A stretch of DNA of 10,482 nucleotides from the NCBI GenBank assembly GCA_002298925.1, contig DBMM01000022.1:1-10482 (forward strand). Reading direction: 5' to 3'. The notes beneath the pieces are model-generated. The model searched no databases. It saw only the letters and a program-made list of their open reading frames with translations, and was not told the DNA's origin. Positions 1-7,237 of this stretch are shown piece after piece. The translations under genes were made by a program, and so were the position numbers. Source of the DNA: Geobacter sp. UBA698. GTDB taxonomy: Bacteria > Desulfobacterota > Desulfuromonadia > Geobacterales > Pseudopelobacteraceae. How positions within the stretch are numbered: the first letter of the stretch is position 1; each line of letters starts with the position of its first letter.

Positions 1-510
1 AATCCGTCCGGAGGTGGTTTCCGCTTCCTGACCGATTGCGCCATCAACGTGGCGCCGACCCTGGACGAGAAAAAGCAGATCATTGAAAATGCGGTCAGTC
101 TGGCGCACAAGCTCGGCAATCCGATGCCGAAAGTGGCCGTAATCTCAGCCGTGGAAGTGGTAAACCCGTCCATGCCGGACACTGTCGAAGCAGCGGCTCT
201 GAGCAAAATGGCCGATCGTGGCCAGATCACCGGTTGTCTGGTGGACGGTCCCTTTGCCTTTGACAATGCGATTTCGGCAGAGGCAGCGGAATACAAAAAA
301 GTGGGGGGTGGTGTGGCCGGGCAGGCCGATATCCTGATGATGCCGAACCTGCTGGCGGCAAATCCGTTGCGCAAGTGCCTCGTCTATTACACCAAACAAA
401 GAATTGCCACGGCATTGATGGGGGCAAAGGCTCCGGTCATCATTACATCCCGGACCGATTCCGCTGACACCATGCTGCTGACTATTGTCCTGGCAGCCTA
501 CATATCCTGA
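1..510 (+). CDS. ptb: Phosphate butyryltransferase, C-terminal part (5' end outside window)
   Basis: The frame is open from base 1 to the TGA at 508-510, giving 169 residues. The family is usually about 300 residues, so roughly the last 55-60 percent is present; the GTG at 49 is internal, because the coding sense continues upstream of it (NPSGGGFRFLTDCAIN). Visible family features are the VDGPFAFDNAISAEAAEYK block, the ADILMMPNL stretch and the GAKAPVIITSRTDSAD stretch near the C-terminus, all characteristic of the phosphate acetyl/butyryltransferase family and closer to Ptb than to Pta. The enzyme exchanges CoA for phosphate on butyryl-CoA or related short or branched acyl-CoAs in the cytoplasm. 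Butyrate kinase follows 105 bp downstream on the same strand, which is the classical ptb-buk arrangement and supports the butyryl rather than acetyl assignment. The natural chain length preference cannot be read from sequence. No terminator is seen in the 105-bp gap, so cotranscription with buk is likely. Confidence 0.88.
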   Translation, partial: NPSGGGFRFLTDCAINVAPTLDEKKQIIENAVSLAHKLGNPMPKVAVISAVEVVNPSMPDTVEAAALSKMADRGQITGCLVDGPFAFDNAISAEAAEYKKVGGGVAGQADILMMPNLLAANPLRKCLVYYTKQRIATALMGAKAPVIITSRTDSADTMLLTIVLAAYIS

Positions 511-615
511 AAACAGCATATGGAACAGATTGCCCAGCAGTTGCAGCCGGAAGGATGAAGAGCCAGTTACGTCAGGTACGGTGCATGACCAAAAACCTCA
601 TTCAGGGAGTCAGCC

Positions 616-1692
616 ATGAGCAGCGATAAGACCATCTTGATCATCAATCCCGGATCGACATCGACCAAGGTCGGCATATTCTCAGACGGTGAGATGAGGG
701 TAAATGTATCGGTAAAGCATGATGACGCCGAACTACGCAAGTTTGCCACCATCTGGGACCAGTACGATTACCGCAAGGATGCGATTTTGGGCGTCCTGCG
801 CGACAACGATCTGTCGATTGAGAAGATTGACGCCATCGCCTGTCGCGGCGGCAATGTCAAGCCGCTCCCCGGCGGCATCTACCGCATATGCCCGAAGATG
901 ATCGCCGACATGAAGAGCGGTGTCTATGGCGGCCATCCGATCAACGTGGGGGGGCTGATAGCATTCGATCTTGGCAATCAGTACAACATCCCGGTGCTGA
1001 CGGCCGACCCGCCCATGACCGATGAATTGTGCGCATCCGCCCGCTATTCCGGCATACCGCAGATCTCCCGGCAGAGCAGTTTCCACGCCCTGAACCAGAA
1101 AGCGACCGCCAGGAAGATCGCCGCCGGACTCGGCAAGAAATACGACGAAGTCAACCTGATCGTCGTGCACCTGGGGGGCGGCATCTCGGTCGGTGCCCAC
1201 AGAAAGGGCAAGATCATCGATGTCAACAACGCTCTGGACGGGGACGGTCCCTTTTCGCCGGAACGGGCAGGCTCTTTGCCGGCGGGAGACCTGGTCAAGC
1301 TGTGTTTCAGCGGCGAGTACAGCAAGGAGCAGATCCTGAAGTTGCTGACCGGCGGCGGTGGCTTGTACGCTTATCTGGGGACGACCAATGCCATTGAAAT
1401 CGAGAAGCGGATCGCCGACGGGGACCTGAAGGCGGCAGAGGTGTATGAAGCCATGGCGTATCAGGTGGCCAAAGAGATCGGCGCCTGTACGACCGTACTG
1501 GAAGGGGAGATCGACGCCATCGCCCTGACGGGAAGCCTGGTCTATTCCAAAATTCTGCTGGACAGCCTGTTGAAAAAGATCTCCTTCATCGCCCCGGTGC
1601 TCCTTAATCCGGGCGAGAACGAGATGGAGGCCCTGGCGGATGCGGCCATGCGCTATTTCAGCCAGGAGGAAGAGTTGTCCGTCTACAGCTGA
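616..1692 (+). CDS. buk: Butyrate kinase
   Basis: This 358-residue protein matches the usual length of about 355 for butyrate kinases in the acetokinase (ASKHA) superfamily. It reversibly phosphorylates butyrate or a branched-chain relative; with Ptb upstream it lets an acyl-CoA yield ATP and free acid, or activates the acid for degradation. Visible motifs are the N-terminal phosphate loop INPGSTSTK (residues 10-18), ACRGG near 75-79, SSFHALNQKA near 154-163, HLGGGISVGAH (185-195), DGDGPFSPERAG (208-219), TGS (305-307) and the C-terminal NPGENEMEALA (331-341). The ATG at 616 follows a GGGAG ribosome site at 605-609. The usual DPVVVDE segment reads DPPMTDE here, a mild divergence outside the phosphate-binding motifs. 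All motifs appear intact, so the enzyme is probably active. An acid other than butyrate (isobutyrate, isovalerate, 2-methylbutyrate) is a reasonable alternative substrate. Confidence 0.93.
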   Translation: MSSDKTILIINPGSTSTKVGIFSDGEMRVNVSVKHDDAELRKFATIWDQYDYRKDAILGVLRDNDLSIEKIDAIACRGGNVKPLPGGIYRICPKMIADMKSGVYGGHPINVGGLIAFDLGNQYNIPVLTADPPMTDELCASARYSGIPQISRQSSFHALNQKATARKIAAGLGKKYDEVNLIVVHLGGGISVGAHRKGKIIDVNNALDGDGPFSPERAGSLPAGDLVKLCFSGEYSKEQILKLLTGGGGLYAYLGTTNAIEIEKRIADGDLKAAEVYEAMAYQVAKEIGACTTVLEGEIDAIALTGSLVYSKILLDSLLKKISFIAPVLLNPGENEMEALADAAMRYFSQEEELSVYS

Positions 1693-1805
1693 TGGGACCG
1701 GACTACGCTCCTGATTCCATGGTCGCTCTCACGTATCGTGTCTGAAACAGCCGGTACATCTACAGCCTGACAAATTCAGATTGAACCACGATTGAGGTAT
1801 ACCCC

Positions 1806-2690
1806 ATGACAACCACAGCGCTGCATCGCGACAGCTACTGGCAGATTGCAGCGCCCTTTTTATTCGTCATACTCTGGAGCACCGGTTTCATCGGAGGGAA
1901 GCTCGGTCTGCCTTACGCGGAGCCCTTCACGTTCCTGCTCTGGCGATTCGGGTTCGTGACGCTGCTGCTCCTGGCGATAACCCTGCTGATGCGCGCTCCC
2001 TGGCCGACCAGTCCGATCCAGTTTGTCCATATCTCCGTGGCAGGCATAATGGTCAACGCGATCTATATCGGCGGCGTGTTTTCCGCCATTAATCAAGGGG
2101 TGCCTTCAGGGATCGTATCGCTGATCGTGGGATTGCAGCCTCTGATTACCGCCATAGTCGCCGGCCGGCTTCTGGGGGAAAAAGTTCGTGCCAGACAATG
2201 GTTCGGGTTTGGCCTTGGCCTGGTGGGGGTCCTGCTGGTGCTGCTGGACAAGATCTCTTTTGGCGCCGGCAATCCACTGGGGGTGATCATATCGATACTG
2301 GCCCTGTTCGGCATCACTGCCGGCACCCTCTACCAGAAACGATTCTGTGCCTTTATGGACATGCGGAGCGGTGGAGTCATCCAGTTCGGCGCATCGACAC
2401 TGACAATGGCACTGGCTGCCCCCATGTTCGAAACGATGCAGATACAATGGACAGCCTCCTTCGTGTTCGCGATGCTCTGGCTGGTGCTGGTACTGTCACT
2501 CGGCGCCATCAGCCTGCTGCACATCCTCATTCGACGCGGCGAGGCGACGCGGGTGGCAAGTCTTTTTTATCTGGTGCCGCCGGTCACGTCTCTGCTGGCC
2601 TTCTTTGTATTTGGAGAAAGACTGGGAATAACCGCCCTGGCCGGCATGTTTGTTACCGTCACGGGAGTGGCGCTCGCCATCCGGAAATAA
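1806..2690 (+). CDS. EamA/DMT-superfamily inner-membrane transporter
   Basis: This 294-residue, strongly hydrophobic protein has about ten membrane segments arranged as two tandem EamA repeats of five helices. The first repeat runs from roughly residue 14 to 148 and ends with the GEKVRARQWFGFGLGLVGVLLV segment split by a short charged loop; the second runs from about 158 to 293 and contains the equivalent FGERLGITALAGMFVTVTGVALA segment. A conserved glutamate sits at the equivalent place in both repeats (GEK, GER), as is common in this family. Length is typical. The ATG at 1806 has a GAGG ribosome site at 1794-1797. Family members export or import amino acids, nucleobases and other small metabolites; the substrate here is unknown. 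It lies 113 bp downstream of buk on the same strand without an evident terminator between, so it may be cotranscribed, which would allow a link to organic-acid or amino-acid traffic, but this is inference. The gene ends 11 bp before the palindromic element. Confidence 0.85.
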   Translation: MTTTALHRDSYWQIAAPFLFVILWSTGFIGGKLGLPYAEPFTFLLWRFGFVTLLLLAITLLMRAPWPTSPIQFVHISVAGIMVNAIYIGGVFSAINQGVPSGIVSLIVGLQPLITAIVAGRLLGEKVRARQWFGFGLGLVGVLLVLLDKISFGAGNPLGVIISILALFGITAGTLYQKRFCAFMDMRSGGVIQFGASTLTMALAAPMFETMQIQWTASFVFAMLWLVLVLSLGAISLLHILIRRGEATRVASLFYLVPPVTSLLAFFVFGERLGITALAGMFVTVTGVALAIRK

Positions 2691-2701
2691 TACAGCAGTA
2701 A

Positions 2702-2880
2702 GGGCCTGCCAGGAAATAAGTGTAACAATATGGCGCTCAGATTTGGGTCAGATTTGACCGGACTGATTGAGACAAACCGCAGGCGTAGCAGGGCTACGCT
2801 GAGGATTTAACGATTGAAGGCCGGTCAAATATGGCCTGAAGATGAGATGCAAGATGTAACAGTTATTTCCTGGCAGGCCC
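2702..2880. repeat. 179-bp imperfect palindrome, MITE-like intergenic element
   Basis: The outer arms GGGCCTGCCAGGAAATAA (2702-2719) and its exact reverse complement (2863-2880) bound the element, and pairing continues with two mismatches to about 2726/2856. A second inner inverted repeat, ATTTGACCGG (2752-2761) with CCGGTCAAAT (2821-2830), lies at the same register; between the two, 12 of 24 positions still pair. At the centre is the hairpin GCGTAGC-agg-GCTACGC (2783-2799). The trinucleotide TAA borders the element directly on both sides (2699-2701 and 2881-2883), as a 3-bp target duplication would. It contains no credible ORF and lies exactly between two convergent genes. Terminal inverted repeats, a small size and a possible TNA-type duplication suggest a miniature transposable element mobilised by an IS5-like transposase, but a structured bidirectional termination element is an alternative. 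No T-tract follows the arms. Confidence 0.7.
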
Positions 2881-2888
2881 TAAGCATC

Positions 2889-4241
2889 TCAACTCCGGGG
2901 TGAGTCATCGAGTCCATACTCCTTGACCCGACGGTCCAGTGTCGGCCTGGAAATGCCAAGAATCTCGGCGGCCCTTTTCTTCTCGTAGTTCGTGTAAATC
3001 AGGATGTTTTCGATATGCTCCCGCTCGACCTCATGGAGAGGCTTGATCACCAGGGCGAAGCGGTCACCGTCCCTGTTCCCGTCAAGATGCAGAGACTCGG
3101 GCAGCAGTACCGTGCCGTGGGAAAGGATAACGGCGCGTCTCAATGTGTTCTCCAATTCCCGGACGTTGCCGGGCCAGGAGTATTCGAGCAGCTGATTCAT
3201 GGTCTTCTGCGGGATGATATCAACCCTTTTGCCGGTTTCAAGATACATTTTTTCCAGCAGGAATTTTACCAGTATCAGGATGTCGTCTTTGCGTTCACGC
3301 AGGGGTGGCATGTCGATGGAAACTACTTTGAGACGATAGTAAAGGTCTTTTCGAAAGCCGCCGCAGGCTACCAGTTCAGACAGGTTCTTGTTCGTAGCCG
3401 CAACGATGCGAACATTGGCCTTGATAGTCTCGATGCCGCCGACACGCTCAAATTCCCGCTCCTGCAGAAAACGAAGCAGTTTGACCTGAATTTCAAGGCT
3501 GGTTTCGGAGATTTCATCCAGAAAGAGCGTCCCCCCCTCGGCCAGTTCGAATTTGCCCGGCTTGGTCCGGTAAGCCCCCGTAAATGCACCTTTTTCGTGC
3601 CCGAACAGCTCGCTCTCAAGCAGATTGGGGGCAAGGGATGAGCAGGCCACCGCAATGAAGGGCCGGTTTCGATATTGGCTGTTAAAGTGCAGTGCCCTGG
3701 CAACCATCTCCTTGCCGGTACCGCTCTCCCCCTGTATCAAAACCGTGGCACGGGTATCTGCCACTGCGCCGATGGTCTTGTAGATCTCCTTCATGGAGCG
3801 GGAGCGGCCAACCATTATATTCTGCTCGAAGTGGGTGTCGTAGGCATCCCGGAAAATGACGCCTTCCCGGGCGAGCAGACTCATCTCAAAGACCTTTTCA
3901 ATGACTTCGTCCAGATGATCAAGATCAACCGGCTTACCAAGATGATCGATGGCGCCGAGTCGGATCGATTCAATCGCTGTGGCCATATCATCATATGCCG
4001 TGATCATGATGACGGGAAGATCGGGGCGCTTTTCCTTGATAATCTTCAAGACCTCGAATCCGTCGAATCCAGGCAAGCGGAGATCAAGCAGCATCAGGTT
4101 GACTTCCTGCTGCTCGGCTTTGGCAATTGCCTCGTGCCCGTCGGCGGCAGTGCGGACGACATAGCCTTCATCACTTAAGTGCAGCTCCAGCGTTCGACGA
4201 ATGGCATTATCATCATCGGCTATCAGGATCGTTTTCATCAT
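2889..4241 (-). CDS. Sigma-54-dependent NtrC-family response regulator
   Basis: This 450-residue protein has the full three-domain layout of sigma-54 activators. The receiver domain (about 1-120) has acidic residues D10 and D11, the phosphoacceptor D53 in LLLDLRLPG, T81 and K103. The AAA+ domain (about 143-380) has Walker A GESGTGK (171-177), the sigma-54 contact loop GAFTGA (218-223), Walker B GGTLFLDE (236-243) and the FRKDLYYRL segment holding the arginine finger. The Fis-type helix-turn-helix lies at about 418-446 (KKRAAEILGISRPTLDRR). It should bind an upstream activating site when phosphorylated and remodel sigma-54 RNA polymerase by ATP hydrolysis. The gene overlaps the kinase gene by 4 bp (ATGA), so it is almost certainly cotranslated with its cognate kinase. 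A GGAGAG ribosome site lies 5 bases before the ATG at 4241; a second in-frame ATG follows immediately. Target genes are unknown: I found no good sigma-54 promoter in the window. Confidence 0.95.
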   Translation of the reverse strand: MMKTILIADDDNAIRRTLELHLSDEGYVVRTAADGHEAIAKAEQQEVNLMLLDLRLPGFDGFEVLKIIKEKRPDLPVIMITAYDDMATAIESIRLGAIDHLGKPVDLDHLDEVIEKVFEMSLLAREGVIFRDAYDTHFEQNIMVGRSRSMKEIYKTIGAVADTRATVLIQGESGTGKEMVARALHFNSQYRNRPFIAVACSSLAPNLLESELFGHEKGAFTGAYRTKPGKFELAEGGTLFLDEISETSLEIQVKLLRFLQEREFERVGGIETIKANVRIVAATNKNLSELVACGGFRKDLYYRLKVVSIDMPPLRERKDDILILVKFLLEKMYLETGKRVDIIPQKTMNQLLEYSWPGNVRELENTLRRAVILSHGTVLLPESLHLDGNRDGDRFALVIKPLHEVEREHIENILIYTNYEKKRAAEILGISRPTLDRRVKEYGLDDSPRS

Positions 4242-6046
4242 GATATCTCTCCGGTGTCTACTGGGCCCGCAAGCGGCAGGGTCACAATGAACGTAGCACC
4301 CTGCCCCGGCTCGCTCTCGACAGTGACGGAACCGCCGTGCCGCAGAACGATGGTCTGCAGCATCGACAATCCCAGTCCGCCGCCCGCGACCTTGGTGGTG
4401 AAAAAAGGGTCAAAGAGCTGTCCAAGTTTCTCGTGGGGAATACCCGCACCGGTGTCGCTGACCATTATCTCGGCCATGCCGTCCTTGCTGGATGCTGAAA
4501 TAGTGAGCCGCCTTTCCCCGGGAATATTTTGCATGGCCTCGGTAGCATTAAGTACAAGATTCAGCAATACCTGATGGATCTGTTCAGGGTCACAGACAAA
4601 CTTCAAAGGCGAGGGAATGTGGATCTCGGTCTGAATCCGTTGTGCGGCGAGGCGTTCGTTCATCAGCAGGATCAGACGCTGCGCCATCTCCCCCAGTTCG
4701 GCCGACTGAAGCCTCAGGGGGCGGGAACGGGCGAAGTCGAGGACATCCTTGAGCAGGCGGTTAAGCCGTTTGATCTCTCCTTCAGCAATGGAAAAATTTT
4801 CGCGGAGGGTGCCATCCAGGGCTATTTTTTTCCTGATCATCTGCATATTCATCTGAATGGCCGAGAGCGGATTACGAATCTCGTGCACCAGTCCAAGGGC
4901 CAGGTGTCCCACGGCAGCAACCTTCTTGGCAACAAGTAGTTCATCAAAAGTCGATTCAAGACGTTCGTGGGCTTCGTTCAGGTCCCTGGTATGCCGGTCT
5001 ACCTGAGCCGAAAGCATCCGGTTCCAATTCAGCATTAGTCCAAGCAACAACGTGGCAACCGCGAGGATAGTAACCAGCAGCGTAGTGGTGAACGCCTCCT
5101 GCTGCTGCAGGAAATCTGACAGAAGCGCCTCCACCTCCCGCTCTGGGGTTGTGACCCCCAATGTCCAGAGCTGTTTCTCCAAGCGCACCGGATAATGGCT
5201 GACCAGCTTGCGTACCTGCAGATTGGGGTTACCCGGATCCTCATAATCGTACCAGCCGCTGCCCGGCTTTCCGTCCTCCGCTGAAAGGAGCAGGTTATAC
5301 AAGCGAGGCCACTTGGGGAACAGTGCCTCTTCGAATTTTCGACCGGCAATCTTGCCATTGGGGGAAACAAGTACCGTTCGATTGCTCGTATCCACGAGCC
5401 AGGCATGGCCCTGTTTTCCGATATGGATGGAGAGGATGTGTTTGCGCACAAGTTCGTCAAAATTCAATGTACAAATGACCACTCCGCGAAACTCTCCACG
5501 TGGGCCGTAGATACCTTCCGCAAGAATCAACGCCATGTCCCCGCGACGCACCCCGCCTTCCAGACGCGTGAAGGGAGAGAGATACATTTGACCAGGTTTT
5601 CCCTTTTCACGAGCCCACTTGAAATATTCACGCCAGGCATAACTGCGTCCCAGCGTGTAAGGGTCGGCAGGTTCCATGACTATGGCGATGCCCTTGCTGT
5701 CGAAAACAACCAGATCGTTGACGGGGCTGTTGCCGAGAGAACCAAATATTTTTATAAGATTTCCCCTGACCTCCTCGGAGCGTTGACGGCTTACCTCCTT
5801 ACCATCAAAAAGACTGACGATCAGGTCAAGGTTATGATGAAACGTGTTGAATCTTTCTTCAATGGTATGGGCCGCCAACTCGGCCATGAGAGATTGCTGC
5901 CGGTTATACTGTTCGAAGAAGCGCTGCCTCGCCTCAGCGCGAACGTTATTGCTGGCGCGTTGAATGTAGATGAACACGCAGATAGTAATTGCAACTATGA
6001 GCGCCAGAGCCATCAGGAGTTTATTTTTGCGCAGAATAGCCTTCAT
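4238..6046 (-). CDS. Membrane sensor histidine kinase with extracytoplasmic Cache-like domain
   Basis: Counting from the ATG at 6046 the protein has 602 residues. The frame also allows a TTG at 6049, but the AGGA ribosome site lies only 4 bases from that codon and 7 from the ATG, so ATG is preferred. Layout: membrane segment at about 9-29, an extracytoplasmic region of about 290 residues with the look of a double-Cache sensor (including YTLGRSYAWREYFKWA and the GPRGEFRGVVICTLNFDEL region), a second membrane segment at about 322-340, a coiled-coil linker at about 345-375 rather than an obvious HAMP domain, then HisKA with H388 in LGLVHEIRNPLSA. The ATPase domain has the N box NLVLNATEAM (496-505), G1 DTGAGIP (531-537), F box LFDPFFTTK (544-552) and G2 GGGLGLS (555-561). 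All catalytic boxes are intact. Cache domains of this class commonly bind organic acids or amino acids; the ligand here is unknown. The partner regulator overlaps the stop codon. Confidence 0.93.
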   Translation of the reverse strand: MKAILRKNKLLMALALIVAITICVFIYIQRASNNVRAEARQRFFEQYNRQQSLMAELAAHTIEERFNTFHHNLDLIVSLFDGKEVSRQRSEEVRGNLIKIFGSLGNSPVNDLVVFDSKGIAIVMEPADPYTLGRSYAWREYFKWAREKGKPGQMYLSPFTRLEGGVRRGDMALILAEGIYGPRGEFRGVVICTLNFDELVRKHILSIHIGKQGHAWLVDTSNRTVLVSPNGKIAGRKFEEALFPKWPRLYNLLLSAEDGKPGSGWYDYEDPGNPNLQVRKLVSHYPVRLEKQLWTLGVTTPEREVEALLSDFLQQQEAFTTTLLVTILAVATLLLGLMLNWNRMLSAQVDRHTRDLNEAHERLESTFDELLVAKKVAAVGHLALGLVHEIRNPLSAIQMNMQMIRKKIALDGTLRENFSIAEGEIKRLNRLLKDVLDFARSRPLRLQSAELGEMAQRLILLMNERLAAQRIQTEIHIPSPLKFVCDPEQIHQVLLNLVLNATEAMQNIPGERRLTISASSKDGMAEIMVSDTGAGIPHEKLGQLFDPFFTTKVAGGGLGLSMLQTIVLRHGGSVTVESEPGQGATFIVTLPLAGPVDTGEIS

Positions 6047-6245
6047 CAAACAATCCTTGTGCGCAGGCTGAAATCATAACCATATGACTACCGGACAACA
6101 GTCAATATCTGATTCTAGAACCATCAGGGTGATACATGAAGAATACATCAGGAGAGAACAGCTGTTTGATGAAAATCCCTACGTGGTATTTCGCAAGCAA
6201 CAAACGTCATAGTTTCACCCACAGCTGATTATGCAGTGCGGCAGG
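6047..6245. other. Intergenic region between amidohydrolase and kinase genes
   Basis: This stretch of 199 bp separates two genes read in the minus direction. It contains the AGGA ribosome site for the kinase gene at about 6054-6057. I see no hairpin followed by a T-run on the minus strand and no convincing -24/-12 or -35/-10 pair, so whether the kinase is read from its own promoter or through the amidohydrolase gene is open. A 30-codon plus-strand frame (6136-6228) is present but not credible as a gene. Confidence 0.4.
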
Positions 6246-7100
6246 TCATAATCCCAGCAGTTTTGCGGCATTCCCGCCCAGGATATTGGCAACGCCATCC
6301 GCCGGCAGGGGGAGCTTGCCGATTGCTTCCATGTTGCGCCTGATCGAGGACATGCCTGGCCAGTCACTGCCAAAAATGACCTTATCCGTATTGAGTGCCA
6401 GTTCGGGGAAATATGTAAGCAATTTGGAAGGAGGGAGACCTGAAATCTCCATATACAAATTTTGATGCAGTTTTGAGAGAAAAAAGGCCCGGTCATACCA
6501 GAATCCCCTGCCGGAGTGGGCCATGACCAGATTCAAACGCGGGAAATCCGTAGCAACGTCATCCAGATGGAGCGGATCACCGTACTTGAGGCGCGAACCC
6601 TTGAAAACCGATGAACCGGTATGAATCAACACGGGAATACCAAGTTCCTGGGCAGCCTGGTACAGAGGATACATCCTCGGGTCGTTGAGATAGTAATGCT
6701 GGTAGGTAGGATAAAGCTTCACTCCCCGGAAGCCCTGAACTTCAACCTTGCGGCGAAGCTCATCTCCAAGGTCGGTGTACAGATAGGGGTTAATGTCGCA
6801 GAAGGGGATCAGCTTCTTGCTCCCCTTGCAAAACTGCTGTACCTGCTCGTTGCTGCAGATACCGGTGGTAACGGGACTCAATTCCGCCAGGATGCAGGCG
6901 TAATCAACACCCTCGGCTTGCAGCAATTCTTCGAACACTTCCGGGTCATTGTTACGGCTGATGTACTCCTCATATCCATCGGGATGGGACTTCTTTATCC
7001 ACTCCGTTACCCATGGCCTTTGTTCCGAATACACCCCGAGATGAACGTGGAAATCTATACGCAGTTTTTTTGAAGCTTGACCCGCTTTTTCAGTATCCAT
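6246..7100 (-). CDS. Amidohydrolase-2 family metal-dependent hydrolase or decarboxylase
   Basis: This 284-residue protein has the TIM-barrel amidohydrolase signature. Metal-ligand candidates are all in place: H18 and H20 in IDFHVHLG, H160 in PVLIHTGSS, H195 in LVMAHSGRG and D246 in VIFGSDWPG; K128 in GVKLYP sits on the expected strand. The C-terminal ILGGNAAKLLGL tail is the usual end of Amidohydro_2 (PF04909) proteins. That family holds ring-cleavage-product hydrolases, ACMSD-like and resorcylate-type decarboxylases and many uncharacterised members, so the reaction cannot be named. It has no signal peptide and should be cytoplasmic. The ATG at 7100 follows a GAGGGG ribosome site with 8-base spacing. 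It lies downstream of etfBA but beyond their terminator, so it probably has its own promoter between 7101 and 7164. The sensor kinase gene starts 199 bp further on in the same direction with no clear terminator between. A role in aromatic or acyl-CoA catabolism is inference from neighbours. Confidence 0.85.
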   Translation of the reverse strand: MDTEKAGQASKKLRIDFHVHLGVYSEQRPWVTEWIKKSHPDGYEEYISRNNDPEVFEELLQAEGVDYACILAELSPVTTGICSNEQVQQFCKGSKKLIPFCDINPYLYTDLGDELRRKVEVQGFRGVKLYPTYQHYYLNDPRMYPLYQAAQELGIPVLIHTGSSVFKGSRLKYGDPLHLDDVATDFPRLNLVMAHSGRGFWYDRAFFLSKLHQNLYMEISGLPPSKLLTYFPELALNTDKVIFGSDWPGMSSIRRNMEAIGKLPLPADGVANILGGNAAKLLGL

Positions 7101-7164
7101 GCCGTTTTCCCCTCACGTTATTAAGGCCGTACAAGAGTATCATCCCCGGTTTAACGGGTGTACG

Positions 7165-7199
7165 AAAAAAGCAAGAGGGGCAGATAATATTGCCCCTCT
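7165..7199 (-). terminator. Intrinsic terminator after etfBA
   Basis: On the minus strand the 9-bp stem AGAGGGGCA/TGCCCCTCT (7191-7199 with 7174-7182, 8-base loop) is followed after three bases by six Ts (7170-7165). It lies about 40 bp beyond the etfA stop codon. This is a textbook rho-independent terminator and separates the etfBA transcript from the amidohydrolase gene. On the plus strand the stem has no T-run after it, so it acts in one direction only. Confidence 0.9.
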
Positions 7200-7237
7200 G
7201 TTATCATGGATAGCCTGACAATGGAGTCTTATGGTGA

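Noticed and set aside
520..558. Possible frameshifted continuation of ptb after the TGA at 508-510
   Set aside because: The C-terminus (IVLAAYIS) already matches the normal end of the family, and the following frame ends after 12 codons without family sequence.
3015..3641. 208-codon open frame on the plus strand within the response regulator gene
   Set aside because: It is antisense to an intact regulator with all motifs and its translation shows no domain; a shadow of the real gene.
6047..6049. TTG as the start codon of the kinase gene
   Set aside because: The ribosome site is only 4 bases away from it, whereas the adjacent ATG at 6046 has 7-base spacing.
5405..6079. 224-codon open frame on the plus strand opposite the kinase gene
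   Set aside because: The opposite strand encodes the kinase sensor domain in good order; the plus frame has no recognisable motif.
6136..6228. 30-codon plus-strand frame with a weak AGGG ribosome-like site in the gap between kinase and amidohydrolase genes
   Set aside because: It is very short, has no promoter or family resemblance, and a frame of this length is expected by chance.
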